The notes under the pieces were generated by a model, which was not told where the DNA came from, did not search any database, and saw only the letters and a list, made by a program, of their open reading frames with translations. Of a DNA stretch of 5,751 nucleotides, positions 1-5,751 are shown one piece after another. How positions within the stretch are numbered: the first letter of the stretch is position 1; each line of letters opens with the position of its first letter. The translations under genes and the position numbers were made by a program. This DNA comes from an uncultured Campylobacter sp. GTDB lineage: Bacteria; Campylobacterota; Campylobacteria; Campylobacterales; Campylobacteraceae. The stretch lies in NCBI RefSeq assembly GCF_937997465.1, contig NZ_CALKTQ010000207.1, positions 1 to 5,751 of the forward strand, given 5' to 3'.

Positions 1-2
1 GG

Positions 3-1274
3 GTTTATAGGCTCTTTCACTTTCTTGCCTTCCAAATAGAAAAGATATACTTCTTTAGCGTATATTTTTTTAGCATAGGGTTTCATTCTTATCATTTTGC
101 TCCAACGCATGTCTATATTAGGCATTTCTTTGATCTTTTAATAGTATTAATGCTTTTTTACTCTATGAAATTTAAAGAATCAAGATCGTGTTACATAGCT
201 ATAGTTTTTACATTGGGGATTTTATCTATACTTTTAGTAAAGGATTTTGGACTATTCCTATTTTTAGCTATAGTTGGTACTTTTATAATAAAATATGTAT
301 TAGAATTTATAGAGCGCAGAAGGGTTAATCTAAAAGAACTTTGGATCTTTATAATTTTTATATTATTTAGCGTAATTGCTTGTATAAAATATCCGCTCAT
401 GGATAATCCATCTACGAAATACTTTTTAGATGGCTTTTATTCTCTCCCTATCAGTATGCCAATTTACATGTTATTATTATTTGCTATATCTCTGCTTTGG
501 CTCGGGGTTATATGGTTTTATGTGGAGCTAAAAAGATCGAATTATCTTTTAAGCTATATATTTTTACTTTTCTATACTGAATTTTTATGCGTTTTTTTTG
601 TATGGAAAGGAAATTTTGATAATATAAATTTTGCTATCATTGCACTACCCATGCTGATATTATTTCATTTCATAGTTAAAAGAATTAGAAATATTTTATA
701 TGTTATAATAGCGCCTATACTCATATTTGCTTATGCCAAATACTGCTATGAATATATATCCCAAATGGCACTATATGAAAATACTTTTGCTACACACAGA
801 AATTATAAATGGGATCATGAAAGAGCAGGTGGTATTATTACTACCTATTCATTTGAGCGCTTTGACGATGCTTTAAGACTTATAAACAAGTACTCTAAAA
901 ATTCAAATGAGTTATATATGATATCCAAATATGACAATATGTTACAATTCTTTAGTAAAAAATATAGTGGGTTAAAGTATTTTGAACTAAAATCCTTTAT
1001 AGTCACAGATAATGAATACAATGAAGTTTTAGATCTCATAAATTCCAAAGCCGATATCTTATATGTTGATACTGACATTTTTAATGTATATTATAAAGAG
1101 CTAAAAGAGAGACGTTTTTTCGATGTTTATAATAATCAATGGCTACCAAACGATGTTATGCGGCGGATTATACAATTAAAAATATTACTAAATCTTTTTG
1201 ATGATGTTCGCGATAAATATGAGCTGGTAGAGCACGGTAAACTAATAGATGTGTATAAAAGGAAAAAAGAATAA
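3..1274 (+). CDS. Polytopic membrane protein, possible GT-C-type glycosyltransferase (5' end outside window)
   Basis: The frame is open from position 3 to the TAA at 1272-1274, giving 423 visible residues with no stop before the left edge. The first in-frame ATG (150) has no Shine-Dalgarno in front of it and lies inside a hydrophobic segment, so the true start is upstream of the window. About eight hydrophobic stretches can be seen, for example those encoded near 123-165, 190-300, 340-390, 445-520, 540-600, 610-680 and 690-760. They are followed by a mostly hydrophilic C-terminal domain of roughly 165 residues (about 770-1271) containing Leu-Ile-Asn-Lys and Tyr-Val-Asp-Thr-Asp patches. A multi-helix membrane region plus a C-terminal globular domain is the plan of GT-C glycosyltransferases (ArnT/PMT-like, GtrS-like), which use polyprenyl-phosphate sugars. 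That fits the GtrA/GtrB-type genes downstream. The acidic catalytic residues of GT-C enzymes lie in the first loop, which is outside the window, so the activity is inferred from architecture and context only. A Wzy polymerase is less likely given the large C-terminal domain. The DNA is very AT-rich. Confidence 0.75.
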   Translation, partial: VYRLFHFLAFQIEKIYFFSVYFFSIGFHSYHFAPTHVYIRHFFDLLIVLMLFYSMKFKESRSCYIAIVFTLGILSILLVKDFGLFLFLAIVGTFIIKYVLEFIERRRVNLKELWIFIIFILFSVIACIKYPLMDNPSTKYFLDGFYSLPISMPIYMLLLFAISLLWLGVIWFYVELKRSNYLLSYIFLLFYTEFLCVFFVWKGNFDNINFAIIALPMLILFHFIVKRIRNILYVIIAPILIFAYAKYCYEYISQMALYENTFATHRNYKWDHERAGGIITTYSFERFDDALRLINKYSKNSNELYMISKYDNMLQFFSKKYSGLKYFELKSFIVTDNEYNEVLDLINSKADILYVDTDIFNVYYKELKERRFFDVYNNQWLPNDVMRRIIQLKILLNLFDDVRDKYELVEHGKLIDVYKRKKE

Positions 1275-1326
1275 TTTTAATATTACTATATAGACTTTGG
1301 GCAAAAACTAATATTTAGGGGAGTTT
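1275..1326 (+). other. Intergenic gap before wecB
   Basis: This 52-base AT-rich spacer is the only non-coding stretch between genes in the window. It contains the wecB ribosome binding site. No inverted repeat followed by T residues (a terminator) was seen. A TATATAG run at about 1288-1294 is weakly -10-like but lacks an obvious partner, so I do not call a promoter. Confidence 0.5.
1317..1323 (+). promoter_or_regulatory. Ribosome binding site of wecB, short spacer
   Basis: AGGGGAG is a strong match to the anti-Shine-Dalgarno sequence but lies only three bases before the ATG at 1327. The ATG is nevertheless secure, because the conserved N-terminal strand and GTRPEAIK motif begin just after it. 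Confidence 0.6.
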
Positions 1327-2463
1327 ATGACGAAAAGAAAAATTTTAATAGTATTTGGAACGCGCCCAGAGGCCATTAAGATGGCTCTGTTGATAAAAGA
1401 ATTTCAAAAGCACTCGGAATTTGAGGTAAAGGTTTGCGTCACGGCCCAGCACAGACAGATGCTTGATCAGGTGCTTGAATTTTTTGAGATAAAGCCTGAT
1501 TTCGATCTAAATTTAATGAAGCAAGGGCAGGATTTATATGATATTACGTCGGGTGTTTTACTTGGTATGCGCGATGTATTTAGCGAATATACCCCAGACA
1601 TCGTGTTTGTGCATGGAGATACGACTACTACTTATGCCGTTTCTTTAGCGGCGTATTATCAAAAGATCGACGTGGCACATGTCGAAGCGGGGCTTAGGAC
1701 GCATAATATCTATTCGCCGTTTCCTGAAGAGATAAATAGGCAGATGACGGGACTCATAGCTAAATATCACTTCGCGCCGACCATCGATGCTAGAGACAAT
1801 CTCTTAAAAGAAGGCAAAGATTCAAGAAATATAGTTGCTAGTGGCAACACCGTTATAGACGCGCTTTTGTGGACGATAGACAAAATCGAAAACAACGAGC
1901 TGCTAAAAAATAAAATTTTATCCTTTATAAATTCCAAATATAAGCTTAGTGATAAAAAATTTATTCTCGTTACAGGACACAGACGAGAGAATTTCGGAGA
2001 AGGCTTTGTTAATATTTGTGAGGCTTTACGTGAAATAGCGCTAAAAAACGAAAATATCGACATCGTTTACCCCGTGCATCTAAATCCAAATGTAAGAAAG
2101 CCTGTAGGAGAAATTTTATCGGGCGTTTCGAATATATTTTTAATTGATCCGCTAGAGTATGATAGTTTCGTCTATCTTATGAGCAAGTCATATATGATAG
2201 TAACAGATAGTGGCGGCATCCAAGAGGAGGCGCCGAGCCTTTGCAAGCCCGTTTTAGTTATCAGAGAAACTACCGAAAGACCTGAAGGGATAAGAGCAGG
2301 ATGCGTTAAGCTTATCGGCACCAAGCGCGAAAATATAATAAAAGAAGTGCAAAGATTATTAAATTTAAAAGATGAATATGATAAAATGAGTAAAAATGTA
2401 AGCCCATATGGTGACGGTAAAGCTTGTAAAAAAATACTGGAATTTTTAAAAGGAATATTGTGA
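1327..2463 (+). CDS. wecB: UDP-N-acetylglucosamine 2-epimerase (non-hydrolysing)
   Basis: This cytoplasmic enzyme interconverts UDP-GlcNAc and UDP-ManNAc, the first step to N-acetylmannosaminuronic acid. The 378 residues match the usual family length and the GT-B-like two-domain fold. Visible signatures are GTRPEAIKM at residues 11-19 (Arg13, Lys18), TAQHRQML at 39-46, VHGDTTTT at 95-102 (Asp98), HVEAGLRT at 118-125 (Glu120), PEEINRQ at 133-139 (Glu134), VTGHRRENFG at 215-224 (His218), and a C-terminal TDSGGIQEEAP segment followed by ETTERPEG, which binds the nucleotide. Asp98, Glu120, Glu134 and His218 correspond by a small offset to the E. coli WecB residues Asp95, Glu117, Glu131 and His213, as I recall them. 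All key residues are present, so the gene looks intact. Its stop overlaps the wecC start by four bases. Non-hydrolysing rather than hydrolysing (NeuC/SiaA-type) activity is favoured by the close WecB-like motifs and by the adjacent wecC. Confidence 0.96.
   Translation: MTKRKILIVFGTRPEAIKMALLIKEFQKHSEFEVKVCVTAQHRQMLDQVLEFFEIKPDFDLNLMKQGQDLYDITSGVLLGMRDVFSEYTPDIVFVHGDTTTTYAVSLAAYYQKIDVAHVEAGLRTHNIYSPFPEEINRQMTGLIAKYHFAPTIDARDNLLKEGKDSRNIVASGNTVIDALLWTIDKIENNELLKNKILSFINSKYKLSDKKFILVTGHRRENFGEGFVNICEALREIALKNENIDIVYPVHLNPNVRKPVGEILSGVSNIFLIDPLEYDSFVYLMSKSYMIVTDSGGIQEEAPSLCKPVLVIRETTERPEGIRAGCVKLIGTKRENIIKEVQRLLNLKDEYDKMSKNVSPYGDGKACKKILEFLKGIL
2448..2454 (+). promoter_or_regulatory. Ribosome binding site supporting the GTG start of wecC
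   Basis: AAAAGGA lies five bases before the GTG at 2460-2462, inside the end of wecB. Together with the GTGA stop-start overlap it supports GTG as the true initiation codon and indicates translational coupling. Confidence 0.6.
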
Positions 2464-3653
2464 AAAAAGTTTGCATCTTAGGTCTTGGGTATATAGGGCT
2501 ACCGACGGCGGCGCTTTTGGCAAATAGGGGCTATAAAATCCATGGCGTTGACGTGGTGCAGAGCGTCGTAGATACGATCAATGAGGGTAAAATTCATATC
2601 GTCGAGCCGGAACTTGACGTATTTGTTAAAAAAGCAGTGCAGAGCGGAAATTTAAAAGCAGACGTTAGGCCTGATTTCGCAGACGTTTTTATCATAGCTG
2701 TTCCGACGCCGTTTCGAGACGGATACGTGCCAAATATCGATTATGTCATAAGTGCGGCAAAATCTATAATACCATACGTAAAAGACGATAATATGGTCGT
2801 TTTAGAATCCACTTCACCAGTAGGTACTACCGAAAAGATAGGCGAAATTTTAAAAAATGGCGGTGTTGATATTTCTAAAATTTATATCGCTCATTGCCCG
2901 GAGAGAGTTTTGCCGGGTAAAATTTTAAAAGAGCTTACGCAAAACGATAGAATCGTGGGTGGAACTACAAAAATTGCTACTAAAAAGATAGCAGAATTTT
3001 ATGCGGAATTCGTAGAAGGCGAGGTTTTACAGACCGATGCGAAAACCGCAGAGATGTCAAAGCTTACAGAGAATTCTTTCCGCGACGTAAACATAGCCTT
3101 TGCAAACGAACTTAGCATTTTGTGCGATAAATTCGGCATCAATGTTTGGGAGCTTATCTCGCTAGCAAACCGCCATCCGCGAGTTAATATTTTAAACCCG
3201 GGCTGCGGCGTAGGCGGGCACTGCATAGCGGTCGATCCGTGGTTTATAGTACATGCGGGCGGCTACGAAGCGAGGCTGATCAAATCCGCAAGAGAGGTGA
3301 ATGATCATAAAGCTGATTGGTGTATAGAAAAGATCAAAAACGCCGCTTTGAAATTTGAGCTGCAAAACGGCAGAAAGCCTAAAGTCGCGTGCATGGGGCT
3401 TGCTTTTAAGCCCGACATCGACGATTTGCGGGAGTCGCCTGCGCTAAATATAACCAGACGCCTGATCGCAGAAGGCGTCGATGTGGTCGCTGTAGAGCCC
3501 AATATCAAGGCTCACAAAGATTTTGAGATAGTGGATTATAAAAAGGCTATCGAAATTTCGGATATTATCGTATTTTTAGTCGGGCATAAGGAATTTAAAG
3601 GACTAAAAATAGAAAAAGAAGTTTTGGATTTTTGCGGAGTTTTTGCAAAATGA
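2460..3653 (+). CDS. wecC: UDP-N-acetyl-D-mannosamine 6-dehydrogenase
   Basis: This NAD-dependent enzyme oxidises UDP-ManNAc in two steps to UDP-ManNAcA, using the product of the preceding wecB. The 397 residues cover all three parts of the UDP-sugar dehydrogenase family. The N-terminal Rossmann domain has LGLGYIGLPTA near residues 8-18, VPTPF, and ESTSPVGTTE. HCPERVLPGK follows. The central helical region has AEMSKLTENSFRDVNIAFANE (Lys201, Asn205) and NRHPRVNILNPGCGVGGHC with the catalytic Cys at 255. The C-terminal UDP-binding domain has LAFKPDIDDLRESPA (Lys317, Arg324). The CPERVLPGK and NRHPRVN signatures resemble E. coli WecC more than UDP-glucose dehydrogenases, which favours ManNAc as substrate. 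Initiation is at GTG 2460, overlapping the wecB stop as GTGA; the stop overlaps the next start as ATGA. This gene is visibly richer in G+C and in GCG/GGC/CGC codons than its downstream neighbours. Confidence 0.95.
   Translation: MKKVCILGLGYIGLPTAALLANRGYKIHGVDVVQSVVDTINEGKIHIVEPELDVFVKKAVQSGNLKADVRPDFADVFIIAVPTPFRDGYVPNIDYVISAAKSIIPYVKDDNMVVLESTSPVGTTEKIGEILKNGGVDISKIYIAHCPERVLPGKILKELTQNDRIVGGTTKIATKKIAEFYAEFVEGEVLQTDAKTAEMSKLTENSFRDVNIAFANELSILCDKFGINVWELISLANRHPRVNILNPGCGVGGHCIAVDPWFIVHAGGYEARLIKSAREVNDHKADWCIEKIKNAALKFELQNGRKPKVACMGLAFKPDIDDLRESPALNITRRLIAEGVDVVAVEPNIKAHKDFEIVDYKKAIEISDIIVFLVGHKEFKGLKIEKEVLDFCGVFAK
3634..3639 (+). promoter_or_regulatory. Ribosome binding site deciding the start of the GT2 gene
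   Basis: GCGGAG lies ten bases before ATG 3650 and sits directly after the alternative TTG at 3632-3634. It can serve only the ATG. The six extra codons of the TTG form (RSFCK region) do not belong to the conserved glycosyltransferase N-terminus. Confidence 0.55.
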
Positions 3654-4609
3654 GAGAGGTTCCAAAATTAGCAGTTATTGTTCCATGTTATAATGAAGAA
3701 CAGGTCTTGTATGAAACTACAAAAAGACTAAGTGTGGTGTTAGAAGACTTGATTAGTAAAAATAAAATTAAGAAGGATAGTTTTATTTTATATATAGATG
3801 ATGGTAGTGGAGATAATACGTGGAATATAGTTAAATATGTAGGTAGACAGTATTCGCTTGTTAAGGGGATTAGGCTTTCTAAAAATCAAGGTCATCAAAA
3901 TGCTCTTTTGGCGGGAATGGAATATGTAGAACATAAATGTGATTGCTTAATTTCTATTGATGCAGATTTGCAACAAGATGAAAAGTCTATGATACATTTT
4001 ACTGATTCTTACGTGAATGGATGCGATGTTGTACTCGGCATCAGGAACGATAGAATGTGCGATTCTTTTTTTAAAAGAGCAACTGCATTAGGCTTTTATA
4101 AATTAATGAATTTAATGGGGGTGGATATTATTAAAAACCATGCGGACTATAGATTGCTTAGTAGTAAGGCCATTAGAATGCTGCTTAGTTTTAAGGAAGT
4201 CAATTTATTTTTGAGAGGGCTTGTTCTTTTAATTGGATTAAAAACAGAGTATATATATTTTGATGTTAAAGACAGGTATGCAGGCAAATCAAAATATACA
4301 TTAAAAAAGATGTTTGCCTTTGCATGGGACGGCATAACTTCATTTAGCGTGGTTCCTTTAAGATTGATAACGCTAATAGGCTTTATCGTTTTTTTTGTTA
4401 GCTTGATAATGGGTGGGAGTGTGTTATATTCTGTTATTGCTAATAAAACGGTGCAAGGATGGGCCTCTACTGTTTTACCTATATACTTTATGGGAGGAAT
4501 TCAACTTATGTGTCTTGGTGTAATTGGTGAATACATAGGTAAAATCTATAAAGAAACAAAAAGAAGACCACGATATTTTATAGAGGATATTATTGATGAA
4601 AAAAGTTAA
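3650..4609 (+). CDS. GtrB/DPM1-type family 2 glycosyltransferase, membrane-anchored
   Basis: This is predicted to transfer a sugar from a nucleotide donor to undecaprenyl phosphate on the cytoplasmic face of the inner membrane, as GtrB, ArnC and dolichol-phosphate mannose synthase do. It has 319 residues from ATG 3650. The GT-A domain shows VIVPCYNEE at residues 9-17, DDGSGDNT from Asp50, KNQGHQNALLAGM, and the metal/nucleotide DxD as DADLQ at 104-108. Further on come HADYRLLSSKA (the usual D-Y/F-R-L acceptor-side motif) and DRYAGKSKYTLKKM, the conserved arginine/lysine linker of this subfamily. Two membrane helices follow at about 239-264 and 274-300, then a short basic tail. This is the typical GtrB layout. 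The start chosen makes an ATGA overlap with wecC; a TTG six codons upstream (3632) is possible but less likely. The gene overlaps the methyltransferase by 14 bases. The sugar cannot be told from sequence. Arginine codons are almost all AGA/AGG, unlike wecC. Confidence 0.9.
   Translation: MREVPKLAVIVPCYNEEQVLYETTKRLSVVLEDLISKNKIKKDSFILYIDDGSGDNTWNIVKYVGRQYSLVKGIRLSKNQGHQNALLAGMEYVEHKCDCLISIDADLQQDEKSMIHFTDSYVNGCDVVLGIRNDRMCDSFFKRATALGFYKLMNLMGVDIIKNHADYRLLSSKAIRMLLSFKEVNLFLRGLVLLIGLKTEYIYFDVKDRYAGKSKYTLKKMFAFAWDGITSFSVVPLRLITLIGFIVFFVSLIMGGSVLYSVIANKTVQGWASTVLPIYFMGGIQLMCLGVIGEYIGKIYKETKRRPRYFIEDIIDEKS
4582..4587 (+). promoter_or_regulatory. Ribosome binding site of the methyltransferase gene
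   Basis: AGAGGA lies eight bases before ATG 4596, a better spacing than for the TTG at 4593 (five bases). It lies within the last codons of the glycosyltransferase gene and supports coupled translation from ATG 4596. Confidence 0.55.
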
Positions 4610-5282
4610 TTTTGATGAGTACAGTAAAGACTATGATGCTATAATGCAAAACCAACATAAGAATTTTGGTGATATAAAATATTACGCAGAATATAAGATA
4701 AAAATATTAAGTAATATAGTAAAAAGAGATCATCCCCATTTACACATATTAGAATATGGCTGTGGTATAGGTAGAAATTTGCCGTATATAGCAAGAGTAT
4801 TTCGCAAATCGTCTATTTTTGGATTTGATATCTCAAAAGAAAGTTTGGAAATAGCCAAGCAAAATAATAAAGAGATATCAATTATAGAATCTGAAGAAAA
4901 GTTAATGAGATATAATGGTTGTTTTGATGTAATTTTTATAGCAGGTGTATATCACCATATAGAACCAAGTCTGCGCAATGATATTACATTAAACATATTT
5001 AAATTAGCTGCCGATAATTGTGATGTTATAGTTTTTGAGCATAATCCGTATAATCCGCTTACAAGGTATATGGTATCTACGTGTGAATTTGACAATGATG
5101 CAGTTTTGCTATCAAAAAGGGAATTACAAACTATTTTTATGCAGGCCGGATTTAAAAAGAATGCAAGCGCCTATACACTATTTTTCCCACCTATTTTAAA
5201 ACGCCTTTCCTTTTTGGAAAAATTTATTAAATGGCTTCCACTAGGCGGCCAGTATTATATCTCTGTCAAAAAGCATATTTGA
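4596..5282 (+). CDS. Class I SAM-dependent methyltransferase
   Basis: This is a soluble 228-residue protein with a Rossmann-type methyltransferase core. Motif I is the SAM-binding LEYGCGIGRN (Glu53, Gly55, Gly57, Gly59). The acidic residue ending strand two is Asp78 in FGFDIS, expected to bind the ribose hydroxyls. The motif IV region reads FDVIFIAGVYHHIEP from Phe110. The C-terminal part has HNPYNPLTRYMVSTCEFD, then AVLLSKRELQTIFMQAGF and a hydrophobic PLGGQYYISVK end, a pattern I associate with methyltransferases found beside GT2 and GtrA genes. The N-terminal FDEYSKDYD resembles the usual substrate-side lid of Methyltransf_11/12-type enzymes. The target is unknown; a sugar O- or N-methylation or a lipid-linked intermediate is inferred from its place between gtrB-like and gtrA-like genes. 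ATG 4596 is preferred over TTG 4593. Its TGA shares one base with the ATG of the next gene. Confidence 0.88.
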   Translation: MKKVNFDEYSKDYDAIMQNQHKNFGDIKYYAEYKIKILSNIVKRDHPHLHILEYGCGIGRNLPYIARVFRKSSIFGFDISKESLEIAKQNNKEISIIESEEKLMRYNGCFDVIFIAGVYHHIEPSLRNDITLNIFKLAADNCDVIVFEHNPYNPLTRYMVSTCEFDNDAVLLSKRELQTIFMQAGFKKNASAYTLFFPPILKRLSFLEKFIKWLPLGGQYYISVKKHI

Positions 5283-5686
5283 TGTGCTACGATATTTCAC
5301 TATTGAAGTACTTGTGTGTAGGCGCCATCAACTCCGTATTTGGATATGTTATAATTTTTATTTTACTCTATGTTGGGGTAGTTGCAGAAATAAGCAATTT
5401 TATCGGCTATTTTATTTCGATATTTATATCGTTCTATTTAAATAAATATTTTAGTTTTAACGATAAAACGAAGAATAATTTACAAATATTTAAATTTATA
5501 GTTTCAATGGGGATTTCGTACGCTTCTAATCTAGTTGTCATGTCCTTCTCTTATCGATTTCTTGATATAAATGTGTATATTAGTCAAATATTTGGAGGTT
5601 TTATATATTTCTTCATAGGATATTTGCTGTCTAAAAAATGGGTTTTCCATAGTGATCCAAGAAAAAAGGCTATGTTAAATGATTAA
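5282..5686 (+). CDS. GtrA-family membrane protein
   Basis: The 134-residue protein is almost entirely hydrophobic, with four predicted helices at about residues 8-32, 35-53, 68-90 and 96-116. It has the GtrA signatures: LLKYLCVGAINSVFGY at the first helix, SFYLNKYFSF after the second, and the matching YLLSKKWVF after the fourth, reflecting the two-half design of the family. GtrA proteins are thought to help move undecaprenyl-phosphate-linked sugars across the inner membrane and accompany GtrB-type enzymes. ATG 5282 makes a TGATG junction with the methyltransferase, and the protein then begins just before the first helix, as is normal. A longer frame from ATG 5231 would add 17 residues (ASTRRPVLYLCQKAYL region) encoded inside the methyltransferase and is unlikely. 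No clear Shine-Dalgarno is seen, so initiation probably depends on coupling. Confidence 0.88.
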   Translation: MCYDISLLKYLCVGAINSVFGYVIIFILLYVGVVAEISNFIGYFISIFISFYLNKYFSFNDKTKNNLQIFKFIVSMGISYASNLVVMSFSYRFLDINVYISQIFGGFIYFFIGYLLSKKWVFHSDPRKKAMLND

Positions 5687-5751
5687 AACTATTATGGGAG
5701 AAAGGATAAGCGATATAAAATGCGCAATTGATGGCGTTGATAAAACAGGGT
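5679..5751 (+). CDS. Start of an unidentified downstream gene (3' end outside window)
   Basis: From ATG 5679, overlapping the end of the GtrA gene by eight bases, a frame stays open to the right edge (24 codons, beginning MIKTIMGERISDIK). An AAAAGG sequence about nine bases before the ATG could act as ribosome binding site. A second in-frame ATG at 5694 has no ribosome binding site. The overlap style matches the rest of the operon, so a real gene is likely, but the fragment is too short to identify. The other frames here hit stops quickly or start far from any ribosome binding site. Confidence 0.5.
   Translation, partial: MIKTIMGERISDIKCAIDGVDKTG

Noticed and set aside
592..599. Run of eight T residues, and a similar run at 4389-4396, as possible phase-variable tracts
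   Set aside because: Phase variation in Campylobacter-like loci usually uses longer G or C tracts. These T runs encode phenylalanine-rich membrane helices in AT-rich DNA and both frames are intact.
1275..1326. Possible promoter or terminator between the membrane protein gene and wecB
   Set aside because: No hairpin with a T tract and no convincing -10 element were found. The -10-like TATATAG alone is expected by chance in such AT-rich DNA.
1767..2063. Reverse-strand open frame within wecB, and similar ones inside the other genes
   Set aside because: They lie wholly opposite strongly conserved genes, have no ribosome binding sites and show low-complexity Ser/Leu/Phe-rich products typical of antisense shadows.
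1338..2930. Recurrent AAATTTTA/GAAATTTTA strings in wecB and wecC as a possible motif or uptake signal
   Set aside because: They encode Lys/Glu-Ile-Leu with preferred codons (ATT TTA) and have irregular spacing, so codon usage explains them.
3201..3224. Extra cysteine (Cys249) before the catalytic Cys255 of wecC as a sign of altered function
   Set aside because: The GGHC catalytic motif and all other key residues are intact, and this position just before the conserved GVGGHC core appears tolerant of substitution.

Overview
The window looks like part of a surface-polysaccharide (O-antigen or capsule-type) biosynthesis locus from a Campylobacter-like epsilonproteobacterium. The basis is AT-rich DNA with heavy AAA/AAT/AGA/TTA codon use, tightly overlapping genes all on one strand, and closely matching WecB and WecC proteins. 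The genus is an inference from style and composition, not a proven assignment.

Layout, all on the + strand. (1) Positions 3-1274 hold the C-terminal part of a large polytopic membrane protein. Its reading frame is open to the left edge, so its start lies outside the window. (2) After a 52-base gap come wecB (1327-2463, non-hydrolysing UDP-GlcNAc 2-epimerase) and wecC (2460-3653, UDP-ManNAc 6-dehydrogenase). Together they make UDP-N-acetyl-D-mannosaminuronic acid. (3) A GtrB/DPM1-type membrane-anchored family 2 glycosyltransferase (3650-4609) is followed by a class I SAM-dependent methyltransferase (4596-5282), a GtrA-family four-helix membrane protein (5282-5686) and the first codons of a further gene (5679 to the right edge).

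From wecB onward every junction overlaps (4, 4, 14, 1 and 8 bases). This implies one translationally coupled operon, and no terminator or convincing internal promoter was seen. Several apparent longest-ORF starts are not the likely real ones. The GT2 gene probably starts at ATG 3650, the methyltransferase at ATG 4596 and GtrA at ATG 5282, and the membrane protein does not start at ATG 150.

Working model (inference): wecBC supply a uronic-acid amino sugar for the main glycan. The GtrB-like enzyme loads a sugar on undecaprenyl phosphate, GtrA helps flip it, and the polytopic membrane protein or the truncated downstream gene could be the transferase that adds it to the glycan. A methyltransferase gene sits between the gtrB-like and gtrA-like genes. 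Base composition is mosaic: wecC, and less strongly wecB, is clearly richer in G+C than the flanking genes, as expected for a locus assembled by gene exchange. I found no RNA gene, insertion sequence, CRISPR array or long repeat.
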